From: Nocardia sp. CY41
GTDB lineage: Bacteria; Actinomycetota; Actinomycetes; Mycobacteriales; Mycobacteriaceae
Reading direction: 5' to 3'
Length of the DNA stretch: 64,000 nt
NCBI RefSeq assembly: GCF_009829325.1
Contig: NZ_VUOS01000010.1
Coordinates: forward strand, 62,001 to 126,000
The translations under genes and the position numbers were made by a program. Below, in pieces: positions 30,787 through 39,127 of the stretch (the first letter of the stretch is position 1; the number at the start of each line of letters is the position of its first letter). The notes beneath the pieces are model-generated. The model saw nothing but the letters and a program-made list of their open reading frames with translations. It searched no databases and was not told where the DNA came from.

Positions 30787-31491
30787 GTGCCGGAGCTGGA
30801 AGAAAGTCGCAAGAAGGCGCTTTTCGACAGCGAGGCCAGACTGTCCTGGGTACTCGCCGCGCTCGCCGGTCTTATCGGCGCGGCGGCGTTCATGCATACG
30901 GCCGGCTATTTCGTCACCTTCATGACGGGCAATACCGAACGAGCCATCCTCGGGTACTTCCACGACGAGCCGGACATGGGTTTGGCCGCGGCCGGGTTGC
31001 TCGGGTCGTTCCTGTCGGGGGTCGTGGTGGCTTCGTGGTGCCGCAGGCGCTACTGGTCCGGACATCCGCACGGACCCACCCTGCTCACCACCGTCTGCCT
31101 GGCCGTGGCCTCGGCCGTCGACATCCTCGAGTACCAGGCCTCCGACGAGCCGATCGGTCTGCTGCCGATCATGTTCGTCGCCTTCGGCGTCGGCGCGTTG
31201 AACACGTCGTTCGTGCAGAACGGTGAAGTGTCGGTGCCGCTCAGCTACGTCACCGGGACGCTGGTCAAGATGGGTCAGGGCATCGAACGCCATCTCAGCG
31301 GCGGCGATTACGCGGACTGGCTCGGATATTTCCTGCTCTACGCCGGTTTCGCGCTCGGCGCGCTGCTCGGCGGACTGCTGAGCCTGCTGGTCGCGGGCTG
31401 GGCGATGCTGATCACCGCGACCGTGGTGTGCCTGCTCGTCACCGGATTCACCTATCTGCACCTGGACCGGCACGGTCCCCTCAGCGAGTAA
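30787..31491 (+). CDS. DUF1275 (YoaK-like) membrane protein
   Basis: This 234-residue protein has about six membrane segments. It carries the DUF1275 signature, in which a membrane segment with FMHTAGYFVTFMTGNTER is followed later by GALNTSF and VPLSYVTGTLVKMGQ. The family is widespread and without assigned function. GTG 30787 follows GGAAGGAG. It is a single gene, divergent from the acyl-CoA-dehydrogenase-like gene. Confidence 0.88.
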   Translation: MPELEESRKKALFDSEARLSWVLAALAGLIGAAAFMHTAGYFVTFMTGNTERAILGYFHDEPDMGLAAAGLLGSFLSGVVVASWCRRRYWSGHPHGPTLLTTVCLAVASAVDILEYQASDEPIGLLPIMFVAFGVGALNTSFVQNGEVSVPLSYVTGTLVKMGQGIERHLSGGDYADWLGYFLLYAGFALGALLGGLLSLLVAGWAMLITATVVCLLVTGFTYLHLDRHGPLSE

Positions 31492-31535
31492 GCCGCCGCC
31501 GGACGTCGGTCGGCGATCACGACTACGGTGGCCGC

Positions 31536-32711
31536 GTGCAGAACATCGAAGACGAAGCCACCGCGTTCGCCGCGCTCGTGATGCGACAGCTGTCCACGCT
31601 GGGCGAGACCGACGTCGAATACCAGCCCGACGAGTTCGCGATACGCGCGGGAGATCTGATTCTCGATCTGCACAACATCTTTCACGAAACTCGTGAGCTC
31701 GATATTGCGGAACGCGAGGCCAGGGTGGCACAACACTGCGATGCCTTGAGCGAGCTACGCGCCCCCGCCCCGGACTGGCCTGCGGTTCGATCCATGCTGC
31801 GACCTGTTCTGCGTCCCAACAGCTTCGGCGTAGGAATCGAACCCGAGTCGCGACCGGTCGCGCGCCCCGCCTTTCCGTTCGTGGACGAGATGGTCGCCAT
31901 CGATATGCCCCATACCCGATCGATCGTCACCTACGCGTCGTTGCAGGAGTGGGGCGTGAGCCCGGACGAGGTGTTCACGGTCGCGCGCGAGAATCTCGGC
32001 GAGATCGTGAATTTCGCCGGTATCGAAGAAGACGGCATCCTGCATTTCGTCGACGACGGCAACGGCTACTGCTCCTCCTGGCCGCTGCTGCTCGGCCGGC
32101 TCGCCGGGACCGGGACGTCCTCCGTGGCGTTCATGCCCGATGTCGACACACTGATCGTCGCCTCCGGCGTCACCGATCTCGATCCTATTTTCGAGGCGGT
32201 GGAAGAGCAGTACCGTGACGCGCCTCGCCCGATCTCGCCGCAGGGGTACCTCGTGGACGACAGCGGAGCGGTGATTCCGCTCGATCGTTCGCCGGCTCAT
32301 CGCCACCTGCCCGCCGTGCAGCGCGCCCGATGCGGTCTGGCGGTTACCGAATACGACGCGCAAGCGCAGATTCTCAATGAGATCGTCGAGACCGACATGG
32401 AGTTCACGCCCTACGCCATCGAGCCCGCCTACGTCGGTTCCGTCATGTACGGCCATGGCGACAACGGTCCCTACACGATCACCGTCTGGGGCGAGGGTGT
32501 CGACTACCTGCTGCCGGAGGCCGACTACGTCGCCTTCTGCCGTGACGACCGAGGGGAGCTGGAGCGCCTGTTCGAGGTTCCGTTCGAGGCTGTCGTCGCG
32601 CTGACCGGCATCGACCCGGTCCCTCATCTCGCACCTCGTCGCTACGAGATTCGCCACTGGCCGGATACCGAGACGTTGGCGAGGCTGGAAGCTGCGGCAG
32701 TCTCTGTCTGA
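31536..32711 (+). CDS. DUF1444-like conserved protein, 391 aa
   Basis: This soluble protein has no signal or membrane segment. The central part resembles DUF1444 (Bacillus YtpQ): a TYASLQEWGVSPDEVFTVAR stretch, then NL, a DDGNGYCSSWPLLL segment, then a strand with DVDTLIVASG and APRPISPQGYLVD. The family function is unknown. The N-terminal 110 residues and the C-terminal 120 residues are not recognised. GTG 31536 is chosen because the upstream part of the frame overlaps the DUF1275 gene. It lies 44 bp after that gene. Confidence 0.72.
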   Translation: MQNIEDEATAFAALVMRQLSTLGETDVEYQPDEFAIRAGDLILDLHNIFHETRELDIAEREARVAQHCDALSELRAPAPDWPAVRSMLRPVLRPNSFGVGIEPESRPVARPAFPFVDEMVAIDMPHTRSIVTYASLQEWGVSPDEVFTVARENLGEIVNFAGIEEDGILHFVDDGNGYCSSWPLLLGRLAGTGTSSVAFMPDVDTLIVASGVTDLDPIFEAVEEQYRDAPRPISPQGYLVDDSGAVIPLDRSPAHRHLPAVQRARCGLAVTEYDAQAQILNEIVETDMEFTPYAIEPAYVGSVMYGHGDNGPYTITVWGEGVDYLLPEADYVAFCRDDRGELERLFEVPFEAVVALTGIDPVPHLAPRRYEIRHWPDTETLARLEAAAVSV

Positions 32712-32745
32712 CCGGGAACGGCCGGTGCGGATTTCGCGGCGGAAG

Positions 32746-33591
32746 TCAGAAGCGGCGGGCGCCGGTCACCGGCATCGAGGAGAGCGGGGAAGTGGTCACT
32801 CCCGTGCCGTACGTCGAGGCGTGGATGACTTTGCCATCGCCCGCGTAGAGGGCGGAATGACTTCCGCCGTAGAACGACACCATGTCGCCGGGGCGCAGGT
32901 CGTCCAGCGGTATCGGCGTTCCGGCGGCGAGCTGGTCGTAGCTGGTGCGCGGCAGTTCGACGCCGGCCTGCTCATAGGACCACTGCACCAGTCCGGAGCA
33001 ATCGAAGGTGTCGGGGCCGACCGCGCCGTAGCTGTAATCGGATCCGATCTTGGTCCGGGCCGCGTCGACCGCCATTTCGCCTGCGGTCTTCTGCGGTATC
33101 ACTGCCGCGGGCGGGGTGGGCGCCCGCGGCATGATCTGCGGGATGTCGCCCAGGAAGGGGAGCTCGATCTCAGGAAGCAGGCCGAGCAGCGGGATGTCGA
33201 TGGCCGGAACGATCGTCGGCACCGGCAGCTCGATCACGGGGACGGCCACCGAAATCGGGAACTCGATCGCCGGGCCGAGCGTGGCCGGCGCGATTTCGAT
33301 TTGCGGCACCGAGGCTCCTGCGATGGCCTCTATTTCCGTGAATTCACCGGTGACGGGCGACTCGGTGACGGGAAGTATGGCGTTGTTCCGGAAAAGCTTC
33401 TCCGGCGATTCGGGAAGCGGAATATCGTCGGAGATCTCGAACGTTCCCACGCCCGGGATGGTCACCGGCTGGGCCGATGCCTCCCCGGCGTTGCACCACA
33501 TGCCCAGGAGGGCGGCCGCTCCGGCGGCGAACGCCCACAGCAGCGCACGTCGCAGGTAGCGGGTATATCGGACGTCGGTCGATGATGCCAT
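32746..33591 (-). CDS. Secreted NlpC/P60 peptidoglycan hydrolase (RipD-like)
   Basis: This 281-residue protein has a twin-part signal: a basic start, a hydrophobic run (about residues 15-36) and an Ala-Ser-Ala-Gln cleavage region. A long Pro/Ile/Val-rich linker with repeated ELP and DIP units follows. The NlpC/P60 domain (about residues 170-281) has the catalytic Cys in TFDCSGLVQWSYEQAG, LPRTSYDQ, RPGDMVSFYG, the His in GSHSALYAG and VIHAST. It probably cleaves cell-wall peptides outside the membrane. ATG 33591 lies below a 330-bp AT-richer leader. Confidence 0.9.
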   Translation of the reverse strand: MASSTDVRYTRYLRRALLWAFAAGAAALLGMWCNAGEASAQPVTIPGVGTFEISDDIPLPESPEKLFRNNAILPVTESPVTGEFTEIEAIAGASVPQIEIAPATLGPAIEFPISVAVPVIELPVPTIVPAIDIPLLGLLPEIELPFLGDIPQIMPRAPTPPAAVIPQKTAGEMAVDAARTKIGSDYSYGAVGPDTFDCSGLVQWSYEQAGVELPRTSYDQLAAGTPIPLDDLRPGDMVSFYGGSHSALYAGDGKVIHASTYGTGVTTSPLSSMPVTGARRF

Positions 33592-33919
33592 GATGCGGTC
33601 CTCCGATGCTCATATCGCCGGCCATCGGTGGGCCATCCGCCGTAGTTCATGGCGCGAGGGACCTCACCTGAGACCTCGAATTGATTCGAAAACCATCACG
33701 GTGCTTCGTCAGTCCAGCGGATCCGATCCGAGCGTTCACCTTTCGGCATAGCGTGCACGACGTAAAGCACAACACGCGTTTATTTCCGTAACAAAACAAT
33801 AACTCGTTCCGTGCGGGGCCCGGCAATATATATTTCGCGCCACGAAATGCAATCCTCCGGGACACAAAGCACCCCGCAGGGAAACGTTTCCGCTGCGGGG
33901 CGCAATGCAGGTCCGTGCG
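33592..33919. other. AT-richer intergenic region between the NlpC/P60 gene and the parB-like gene
   Basis: There is no supportable gene. The region contains a terminator hairpin at 33872-33900, AT-rich stretches around 33775-33850 (unusual for this genome), and presumably the promoter of the NlpC/P60 gene. I searched it by eye for the c-di-AMP riboswitch often placed before such hydrolases and did not find its core motifs. Confidence 0.5.
33872..33900 (-). terminator. Terminator after the parB-like gene
   Basis: On the minus strand CCCCGCAG and CTGCGGGG form an 8-bp stem around a palindromic 13-base loop. TGCTTTGTGT follows. It lies 20 bp past the stop of the parB-like gene. Confidence 0.65.
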
Positions 33920-34711
33920 TCACGCGGTGATCTGCTCTTCGATCTGTTTCGCGATCGTCCGGAGCTTCGCCGCGAATTCGCGGGCCGCGCGCGGGTCGTC
34001 GTTCGAACCTTTGACGACGCGTTTCGTCAGCGCGGCGAGCCGGGACTCCATGGCGGTGAAGATGTCGGCGGCGCGATCGTTCGGGTCGTCCGGCAGTTCG
34101 CCGCGCAGCCACGCTTGCAGACGCTCGACCACCACTTCTTCGTCATAGCGTTCGGGCAGCAGCGCCACCGCTTGCCGGAGTTTCCCCGCGGTCACCTTCA
34201 CCCCCGTGCCCGCCGCCACGGTGGTGTACACGGTGATCGCGGCCTCTTCGCCGTATTCGGCCACCACCGGCAGCAGTTCACGCACCTGGCCCTCGTTGAT
34301 CGCGGGCGCCATCGGGTGCAGCCGCGCGGCGAGCGGCCAAGCCCGGATGAGCTTGTGCGCGTAGGACCGTTGCATGTCCCACCGCTGCTCCACGTACTCG
34401 TCGAACGTCTCGTGGCTGTCGCGGTAGAGCCGGCCGTCCCGGACGATCTGCAGGGCGCGCCCGGCCGCCCAGAACGCGATGCGCAACGTGTCGATCGACG
34501 ACTCGCACGCCGTCAACTGCGCACGTTCCCCATCACTCAGCGGACCGTCGCCGGCATCCGGCACCGGCATGGTCAAGACATTCGGGCTCACGGCCGCCTT
34601 CGGCCGCCGCCACTCGGCATCGCGCAGCGGTGACACCGGCGGTGTGTGTTCGGCGCCGTCGGATAGCGGATTGCTGCCACCGATCGAACCCTTCCTGCGT
34701 TGCGGAGGCAT
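33920..34711 (-). CDS. Plasmid-type ParB-like partner protein
   Basis: This 263-residue protein has a helical core with LRIAFWAAGRALQIVRDG and RLYRDSHETFDEYVEQRWDM, then AHKLIRAWPLAARLHP and NEGQVRELLPVV. That is a helix-turn-helix-like pattern I associate with proteins next to ParA on actinomycete plasmids and integrative elements. It is not the canonical ParB with a GERRWRA motif, which is encoded at 59898-60911. ATG 34711 shares one base with the parA stop, so translation is coupled. The C-terminus is a charged helix. Confidence 0.65.
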   Translation of the reverse strand: MPPQRRKGSIGGSNPLSDGAEHTPPVSPLRDAEWRRPKAAVSPNVLTMPVPDAGDGPLSDGERAQLTACESSIDTLRIAFWAAGRALQIVRDGRLYRDSHETFDEYVEQRWDMQRSYAHKLIRAWPLAARLHPMAPAINEGQVRELLPVVAEYGEEAAITVYTTVAAGTGVKVTAGKLRQAVALLPERYDEEVVVERLQAWLRGELPDDPNDRAADIFTAMESRLAALTKRVVKGSNDDPRAAREFAAKLRTIAKQIEEQITA

Positions 34712-35436
34712 CAGGCCGGCACCTCCATCAGGGCCCGGTACGAATTCACCAGCTCGTCGCCCACCCGGCGGTACTCTCCCAAATCCTCGATCGGGTTCTC
34801 GGCGCCCTCCCCGACCTCCCCGTCGGCCGCCTCCCGATACCATTTCCAGGCGCTCAGGTAGGAATCGAATACGTCGTACCCCGCGCTTTCCAAATGGCCG
34901 CGCTGAGCGCGGTATTCGGTCGAGACGTTGACGCCTTTCTTCATGATCACCGGCACTTTGGTCATCAGCACCCGCACCCGGATTTCCCGGTCGGTATCGG
35001 CCGCCGCCTCCTCGGCGGCTTTGAAAGTGCTGGGCACGCGTTTGACTTCCGACGGACTCACACTGGTCAGCAGCAGGAGCTCGTCGCTCTCGGGAACAGC
35101 CGCCTTGAAGATGTCGGCCGACTCGCCCCCGGCGTCCACGATGATGACGTCGAAATCGGTGGAATTGTCGGTGATGCAGTCGCCGACATGCCGCGACGGG
35201 AACGCGACCAGTTCGAACGGCACGTCGATGCCCCCCTTGACCAGCCGCCGGTACCAGGAGTATCCGGTCTGGCTGAGCGGGTCGGCATCGATCACCAGCA
35301 CCCGCAGTTCGTGAACCGAAGCGAAGTAGCTCGCCAAGAAGAACGCTGATGTCGTTTTGCCGACACCGCCCTTGAGATTCCCCAGCGTGATGACCAGAGG
35401 TTCGGGCAATTCGAGTGGCGCAACAGAATTCGTCAT
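34711..35436 (-). CDS. Plasmid-type ParA-like Walker ATPase
   Basis: This 241-residue deviant Walker ATPase has the P-loop LKGGVGKTTSAFFLA near residue 22, LVIDADPLSQTGYS, and the Walker B-like FDVIIVDAGGES. It is shorter and much diverged from the chromosomal ParA at 58817-59827, so it forms a second partition-type pair with the overlapping downstream gene. ATG 35436 follows GGAGG at a spacing of about eight bases. Two inverted repeats lie upstream and may be operator or centromere sites. Confidence 0.8.
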   Translation of the reverse strand: MTNSVAPLELPEPLVITLGNLKGGVGKTTSAFFLASYFASVHELRVLVIDADPLSQTGYSWYRRLVKGGIDVPFELVAFPSRHVGDCITDNSTDFDVIIVDAGGESADIFKAAVPESDELLLLTSVSPSEVKRVPSTFKAAEEAAADTDREIRVRVLMTKVPVIMKKGVNVSTEYRAQRGHLESAGYDVFDSYLSAWKWYREAADGEVGEGAENPIEDLGEYRRVGDELVNSYRALMEVPA

Positions 35437-35465
35437 AGACGGTCCTCCGAGGATGAGGAGTGCAT

Positions 35466-35493
35466 TACTGTGCGTGGCCAGTCTGGCACAGTA
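35466..35493. promoter_or_regulatory. Inverted repeat 30-57 bp before the parA-like gene
   Basis: TACTGTGC (35466-35473) and GCACAGTA (35486-35493) are perfect 8-bp arms around 12 bases. The location in the likely promoter of the parA/parB-like pair suggests an operator. Confidence 0.5.
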
Positions 35494-35546
35494 CGCGCGA
35501 ATACCGCCTGATTGCGACGCCTTGTTCCGGCTGTGCCGCCACCGCC

Positions 35547-35568
35547 GCTGTGTCCAATTGGACACAGC
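35547..35568. promoter_or_regulatory. Perfect 22-bp palindrome upstream of the parA-like gene
   Basis: The half-site GCTGTGTCCAA is followed directly by its exact reverse complement TTGGACACAGC. It lies 111 bp before the parA-like start and 28 bp from tRNA-Ala. A continuous 22-bp palindrome suggests a dimeric DNA-binding protein site, such as an operator or partition site. Confidence 0.65.
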
Positions 35569-35595
35569 ACGACGGTGTCCGAGATGCTTATTCTG

Positions 35596-35668
35596 TGGAG
35601 CCTAGGGGAATCGAACCCCTAACCCCTGCCTTGCAAAGGCAGTGCTCTGCCAATTGAGCTAAGGCCCC
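35596..35668 (-). tRNA. tRNA-Ala (anticodon TGC), minus-strand copy
   Basis: On the minus strand the 73-base gene has acceptor GGGGCCT paired with AGGCTCC, D arm TAGCTCAATTGGCAGAG, anticodon loop TTTGCAA with anticodon TGC, and T loop TTCGATT. It lies 5 bp after the DLW-39 stop. It is identical to the plus-strand copy at 36898-36970. Confidence 0.96.
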
Positions 35669-35673
35669 GGAGA

Positions 35674-35781
35674 TCAGCGGCTGGTGACCTCGTGCCACAT
35701 GTCCGCCTCGCTGCGCCGGCGCAACTTGGAGATGCCGAACAGAACCAGGACCACGACACCGGCGGTGCAGAGAAGTTTCAT
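35674..35781 (-). CDS. DLW-39 family small protein, 35 aa
   Basis: This very short protein has a hydrophobic N-terminal segment (VVVLVLFGISKL) and then RRRSEADMWHEVT. It matches the DLW-39 family found near gyrA in actinobacteria, here with Asp-Met-Trp instead of Asp-Leu-Trp. It is probably membrane-anchored, with no known function. ATG 35781 is the only suitable start. The stop is 5 bp from tRNA-Ala. Confidence 0.82.
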   Translation of the reverse strand: MKLLCTAGVVVLVLFGISKLRRRSEADMWHEVTSR

Positions 35782-35789
35782 GGCTTCCA

Positions 35790-36080
35790 CCCTACTGCGC
35801 CACCGGGACGCCGCCCAGGACCAGCCGAGTCCGGTGCACCGGCACGACCGGCCTCCTGACCGGCCAGGAAACAAGGCATCGCCGCGCAAGTGCACGGGCG
35901 GTGCGCTGCACGACGCCAGCGCCGCGGTTCGCTCCCTGGAGCTGCCATCACCAGCTCCGCCCCGCGCTCGCGGATCCGGGTGTGCTCCGCCGATGAGGGC
36001 TCGATCGTGGTGACGATGACGTACCGGCCCGCGACGACGTCGTCGTAACGACGGCCGTCGGCCAGCAACCAAGCTACGCT
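35790..36080 (-). pseudogene. Possible C-terminal remnant of an FAD-dependent aromatic-ring hydroxylase
   Basis: One frame on the minus strand reads ADGRRYDDVVAGRYVIVTT and then RERGAELVMAAPGSE. This resembles the thioredoxin-like C-terminal domain of MhpA/phenol-hydroxylase-type monooxygenases. The frame then becomes non-sensical and no catalytic part remains. I regard it as a decayed fragment. The rest of 35782-36147 shows no gene except the TetR promoter region. Confidence 0.3.
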
Positions 36081-36082
36081 GA

Positions 36083-36105
36083 TGACTTCGTCATGACTGA
36101 GTACT
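36083..36105. promoter_or_regulatory. Possible TetR operator before the tetR-like gene
   Basis: The segment contains ATGAC-TTC-GTCAT as a short inverted repeat and two tandem ATGACT words. It lies about 45-65 bp before the TetR start. Autoregulation would be usual for the family, but the repeat is short. Confidence 0.3.
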
Positions 36106-36147
36106 AGCGGCTACGATGGTCGGGCACCGACAGGGAGAGGAGCGGGC

Positions 36148-36813
36148 ATGACCGATCGCACCGGGACGGCGGAACCCAACCGTTTGGAGCGCCGCAAGGC
36201 CCGTACCCGCGCCGCCCTGATCACTGCGGCCCAGGCGTTCATCGCGACCGGCAGATCGAACGCACCGATCCTGGAGATCACCCAGGCCGCCGACGTGGGC
36301 ATGGGGTCGTTCTACAACCACTTCCAGAGCCGGGAGGACCTGCTCCGGGCGGCGGTGGAGGAAGCGCTGGAGATGCACGGCGCCGTGCTCGACACCTTGA
36401 CCGAGGGCATCGAGGATCCGGCCGAGGTCTTCGCGCAGAGCTTCCGGTTGACCGGTCGTATGCATCGGAGAATCCCCACCTCGAGCAAGGTGCTCCTGAA
36501 CAATGGGCTGATCTTGATCGGCTCCGAGAAGGGACTCGCCCCGCGCGCTCGTCGCGATATCGAGGCCGCCGCTCGCGCGGGCCGGTTCCGGACCAGCGAT
36601 GCGGAGTTGTCCATGACCATCGTGGCCGGCGCCGCCCTGTGCCTGGGCCAACTGCTGCACGATCATCCCGACCGCGACGACGCGGCCGCCACTGATCAGG
36701 TCACCGAGGACCTGCTGCGGATGTTCGGCCTCTCCGCCGACGAGGCGCGCGACATCTGCTCGCGTCCCCTACCGTCCCTCGATGACGTGTTCGCGCGCGG
36801 CGACGCCGCCTGA
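36148..36813 (+). CDS. TetR/AcrR family transcriptional regulator
   Basis: This 221-residue protein has an N-terminal TetR helix-turn-helix (residues about 15-60): RKARTRAALITAAQAFIATG, ILEITQAADVGMGSFYNHF, then SREDLLRAAVEEAL. The C-terminal ligand domain is not assignable. ATG 36148 follows GGGAGAGGAG. It stands between the two tRNA-Ala genes with no obvious target gene beyond itself and the divergent remnant. Confidence 0.93.
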   Translation: MTDRTGTAEPNRLERRKARTRAALITAAQAFIATGRSNAPILEITQAADVGMGSFYNHFQSREDLLRAAVEEALEMHGAVLDTLTEGIEDPAEVFAQSFRLTGRMHRRIPTSSKVLLNNGLILIGSEKGLAPRARRDIEAAARAGRFRTSDAELSMTIVAGAALCLGQLLHDHPDRDDAAATDQVTEDLLRMFGLSADEARDICSRPLPSLDDVFARGDAA

Positions 36814-36897
36814 TCGCGCGATGACCACCTGCCGTTTTGACCATGTCAACGGCGAGAAGGTACCGTTTTCGAGGCGTCTGTGCATGCGGACGCAGAT

Positions 36898-36970
36898 GGG
36901 GCCTTAGCTCAATTGGCAGAGCACTGCCTTTGCAAGGCAGGGGTTAGGGGTTCGATTCCCCTAGGCTCCA
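36898..36970 (+). tRNA. tRNA-Ala (anticodon TGC), plus-strand copy
   Basis: This gene is identical over all 73 bases to the minus-strand copy at 35596-35668. The flanks of the two copies do not match. A strong terminator follows directly. In related genomes tRNA-Ala is usually beside tRNA-Ile in the same orientation; here it opposes tRNA-Ile at 39129-39202. Confidence 0.96.
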
Positions 36971-36978
36971 CTCCTCGG

Positions 36979-37016
36979 AGGCTCATGCTCGTAGGGAGCA
37001 TGAGCCTTCGTCGTTT
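36979..37016 (+). terminator. Intrinsic terminator of the plus-strand tRNA-Ala
   Basis: AGGCTCATGCTC (36979-36990) and GAGCATGAGCCT (36996-37007) form a perfect 12-bp stem with a 5-base loop. TCGTCGTTT follows. Confidence 0.8.
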
Positions 37017-37227
37017 CCGCGTTTGCGGGGAGCGAGCCCCACACCCCGGCGTTGCGTCGAGTGGGCATCGTTCGAGTAAGTGCCGGGCAGATCCGCCAAG
37101 TCGGTGTCAGCGGCGCGAGCGTCCCGCGTCGACCGAGAGAGTTCTCCTGTCCGCTGAGGACAATCGCGACCGCGGGATCAGCAGTGCCAGTGATTCGAAT
37201 GGTCAACGACCGAATGAGGTGAAGGGA

Positions 37228-37254
37228 GTGGGCCTAGGAGGACTTGAACCTCCG
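37228..37254. repeat. Distal attachment site (att): duplicated tRNA-Ile 3' end
   Basis: These 27 bases are identical to 39128-39154, the 3' end of tRNA-Ile. The shared core begins GTGGGCCTAGGAGGACTTGA. Beyond base 37254 identity stops and no tRNA can be formed. This is the signature of integration at a tRNA 3' end, and a decayed integrase lies between the two copies. Confidence 0.8.
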
Positions 37255-37631
37255 TGCCTCACGACCGCCGAAACTGCTGGTCAGGGCTTCAAAACGCTAC
37301 TCCAACAGCGAATTTGAACCCCAACTCGCGACGTTTGGGTACATTTCAGTACGTAAACATACACGTTCCTGGTGACGGCGAACACTCATCATGGTTGTGC
37401 TGGGTCAATTCTGGCGCCGTTTGTCGGTGAATCGGTCAGCGTGGCGGCCGCAGCCGGCACGGGCCATCAGTGGCGCGCGAGCCCCATCGATCTCGGCCCT
37501 CACGAACGCCGCAGTTCGTGACGGTATTTGCCGTGACCCCAGGACTTTCGGGGCGACCTCGCGTCCATGCGCTGCGGTATCTTCCATGCGATCGCCGCAC
37601 CTGGTCGGCGCGCACAGGAAGCACACACCAC

Positions 37632-38042
37632 ATGTTCAACAAGTTCTTTGCGGCCGCCGCGCTCTCGGTGAGCGCCGCTGCCGTCCTCGCGGCACCGCCC
37701 GCCGCCGCCGACCCGGTCAACTGGGGCGCCGTTTCCCTCAGCGTGTGGGGCAATGTCTACGCGTTTTCGGTCAACCACCCAACGGAAGCCGACGCCATTC
37801 AAGCCGCCGACCGAGCGTGCAAGGGTCAAGGCATCATCGACTGCCGGATGATGGTGACGTTCGCGAACGGCTGCGGTGCAGTCGTGACGAGTCCGCTCGC
37901 GATCGTCGCAGGGTTCCCGATCGTGGGCTTCGGTAAAGGGGCGACCCCAGGGGAGGCATACGCGGACGCCACCCGCAACCTCCCCACCGGCACCGGAAGC
38001 GCCGGCTCGTTCAATCGCGACCACGCCTGCACCCGGCCTTGA
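37632..38042 (+). CDS. Small secreted protein, DUF4189-like
   Basis: This 136-residue protein has a clear signal peptide (basic start, AAAALSVSAAAVLAA, cleavage near AAADP). The mature part has the DUF4189-like pattern: WGAVSLSVWGNVYAFSVNHPT, then an alternating Ala/Cys region with DRACKGQGIIDC, NGCGAVV and a late GEAYADATRN segment. Four Cys residues may form disulfides. The function is unknown. It lies inside the tRNA-Ile-inserted element and is therefore probably cargo. Confidence 0.8.
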   Translation: MFNKFFAAAALSVSAAAVLAAPPAAADPVNWGAVSLSVWGNVYAFSVNHPTEADAIQAADRACKGQGIIDCRMMVTFANGCGAVVTSPLAIVAGFPIVGFGKGATPGEAYADATRNLPTGTGSAGSFNRDHACTRP

Positions 38043-38045
38043 TCT

Positions 38046-39069
38046 AGTTCCCGCACGGTCCTCGGTAAAATGTCGGGCTGGCCTCCGCGCGAGGGCATTC
38101 AGCCGGCGCAACGCGGGCTGCCATCCCCTCTTGTGAAAGTTGCCCGCGGTCATCGGCGTGTCGTTGACGGTGTGGAACAGCGGCTCGTCGCCGGGACGAT
38201 CGAGATCGAGCCGGTCGAGTGTCTCCAGCGGGACGTGTACCGCACGCACGCCGCGTTTCGTCTTGGGCTTGCCGAGCTCGAGGCGGCTGCCGCCGTCTTT
38301 CCACGCCTTGCTGATGCGCACCGCACCCGTGTGGGGCTCGATGTCACCCACAAGTAGGGCGAAGATCTCACTGGGCCGGGCCATGGAGACCAGGCCGAAC
38401 TCCGCCAGCGCCCGCCAGCGCTGCCCGAGCAGCTGTTCGAACAGTTCCCACTCGTAGTTGTCGAAGATGTCGAGTTCGGGCGCGTCGTGGCGGGCAGCCG
38501 CGTGCCCGTGCACGGGTTGTAGGCGATCAGTGGTTCCGGTCGTTCCAGCGTGGCCGCCCGCAGCCCGCCCGACAGGAAGCCGTGCTTGTTGTGGATGGTC
38601 TTCGGTGCGTTGCCCTTCTCCTGCTCCAGGTACACGATCCACGCGGCGTCGAGGTCCTGGGTGACGGCGTCGACGGTGGTGTCGCCGAAGAACGGCGCGA
38701 TGTCGTTGCGGATGTAGGCGTGGTACTTGCGCCGGACAGGCTCGGACACGCCGCGCAACCGCTCGGTGCAGCGGGTCAGCCAGTCGGTCAGGCGGACGCC
38801 GCTGCCGTCACGGCGCTGGACTTCCAGCACTTTCAAAGCCTCGTGGACGCCGATGCGGTCGACGAGTCCGGCCCAGCGTTCCGCGGGCGCGAAGTCGTCG
38901 AAGGTTTCCTAGGAGCGGCGACGAACGCCGTCCTCGTCGTCGTACTCGAACTGGACCTGCCAGGCGATAGAACCGTCGGAGCGGCGCCGGGGGCGTGGAG
39001 TGAACAGTGAAGGTGTCTCCTGGGTCGGAAACGCCTCGAGATGCGGGTCAAAAGCCTGCTGTGACACCA
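38046..39069 (-). pseudogene. Broken phage-type integrase (tyrosine recombinase)
   Basis: Reading from ATG 39069 gives an integrase N-terminus (RRRSDGSIAWQVQFEYDDED) that hits an in-frame TAG at 38909-38911 and then continues sensibly (ETFDDFAPAERWAGLVDR). The core-binding region (VRRKYHAYIRNDIAPFFGD) continues to about 38500. The frame then shifts to the one reading DNYEWELFEQLLGQRWRALA, with an ARPSEIFALLVGDI motif that keeps the first catalytic Arg, and later PKTKRGVRAVHVP. The HxxR and Tyr part of the active site is missing at the C-terminus. Nonsense, frameshift and truncation together mean it is inactive. Confidence 0.85.
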
Positions 39070-39127
39070 TGTGACATGACCTAGGTGCCTGGAGCGGCGA
39101 ATGTGGTCCTGACCTGAAGGTTCGTGG

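Noticed and set aside
33592..33900. Possible c-di-AMP (ydaO-type) riboswitch upstream of the NlpC/P60 gene
   Set aside because: The family often lies before such hydrolases, but the conserved core words are absent on the minus strand.
37228..37254. A second tRNA-Ile or partial tRNA
   Set aside because: Only the 3' 27 bases are present; beyond that the sequence cannot fold, so it is an attachment site.
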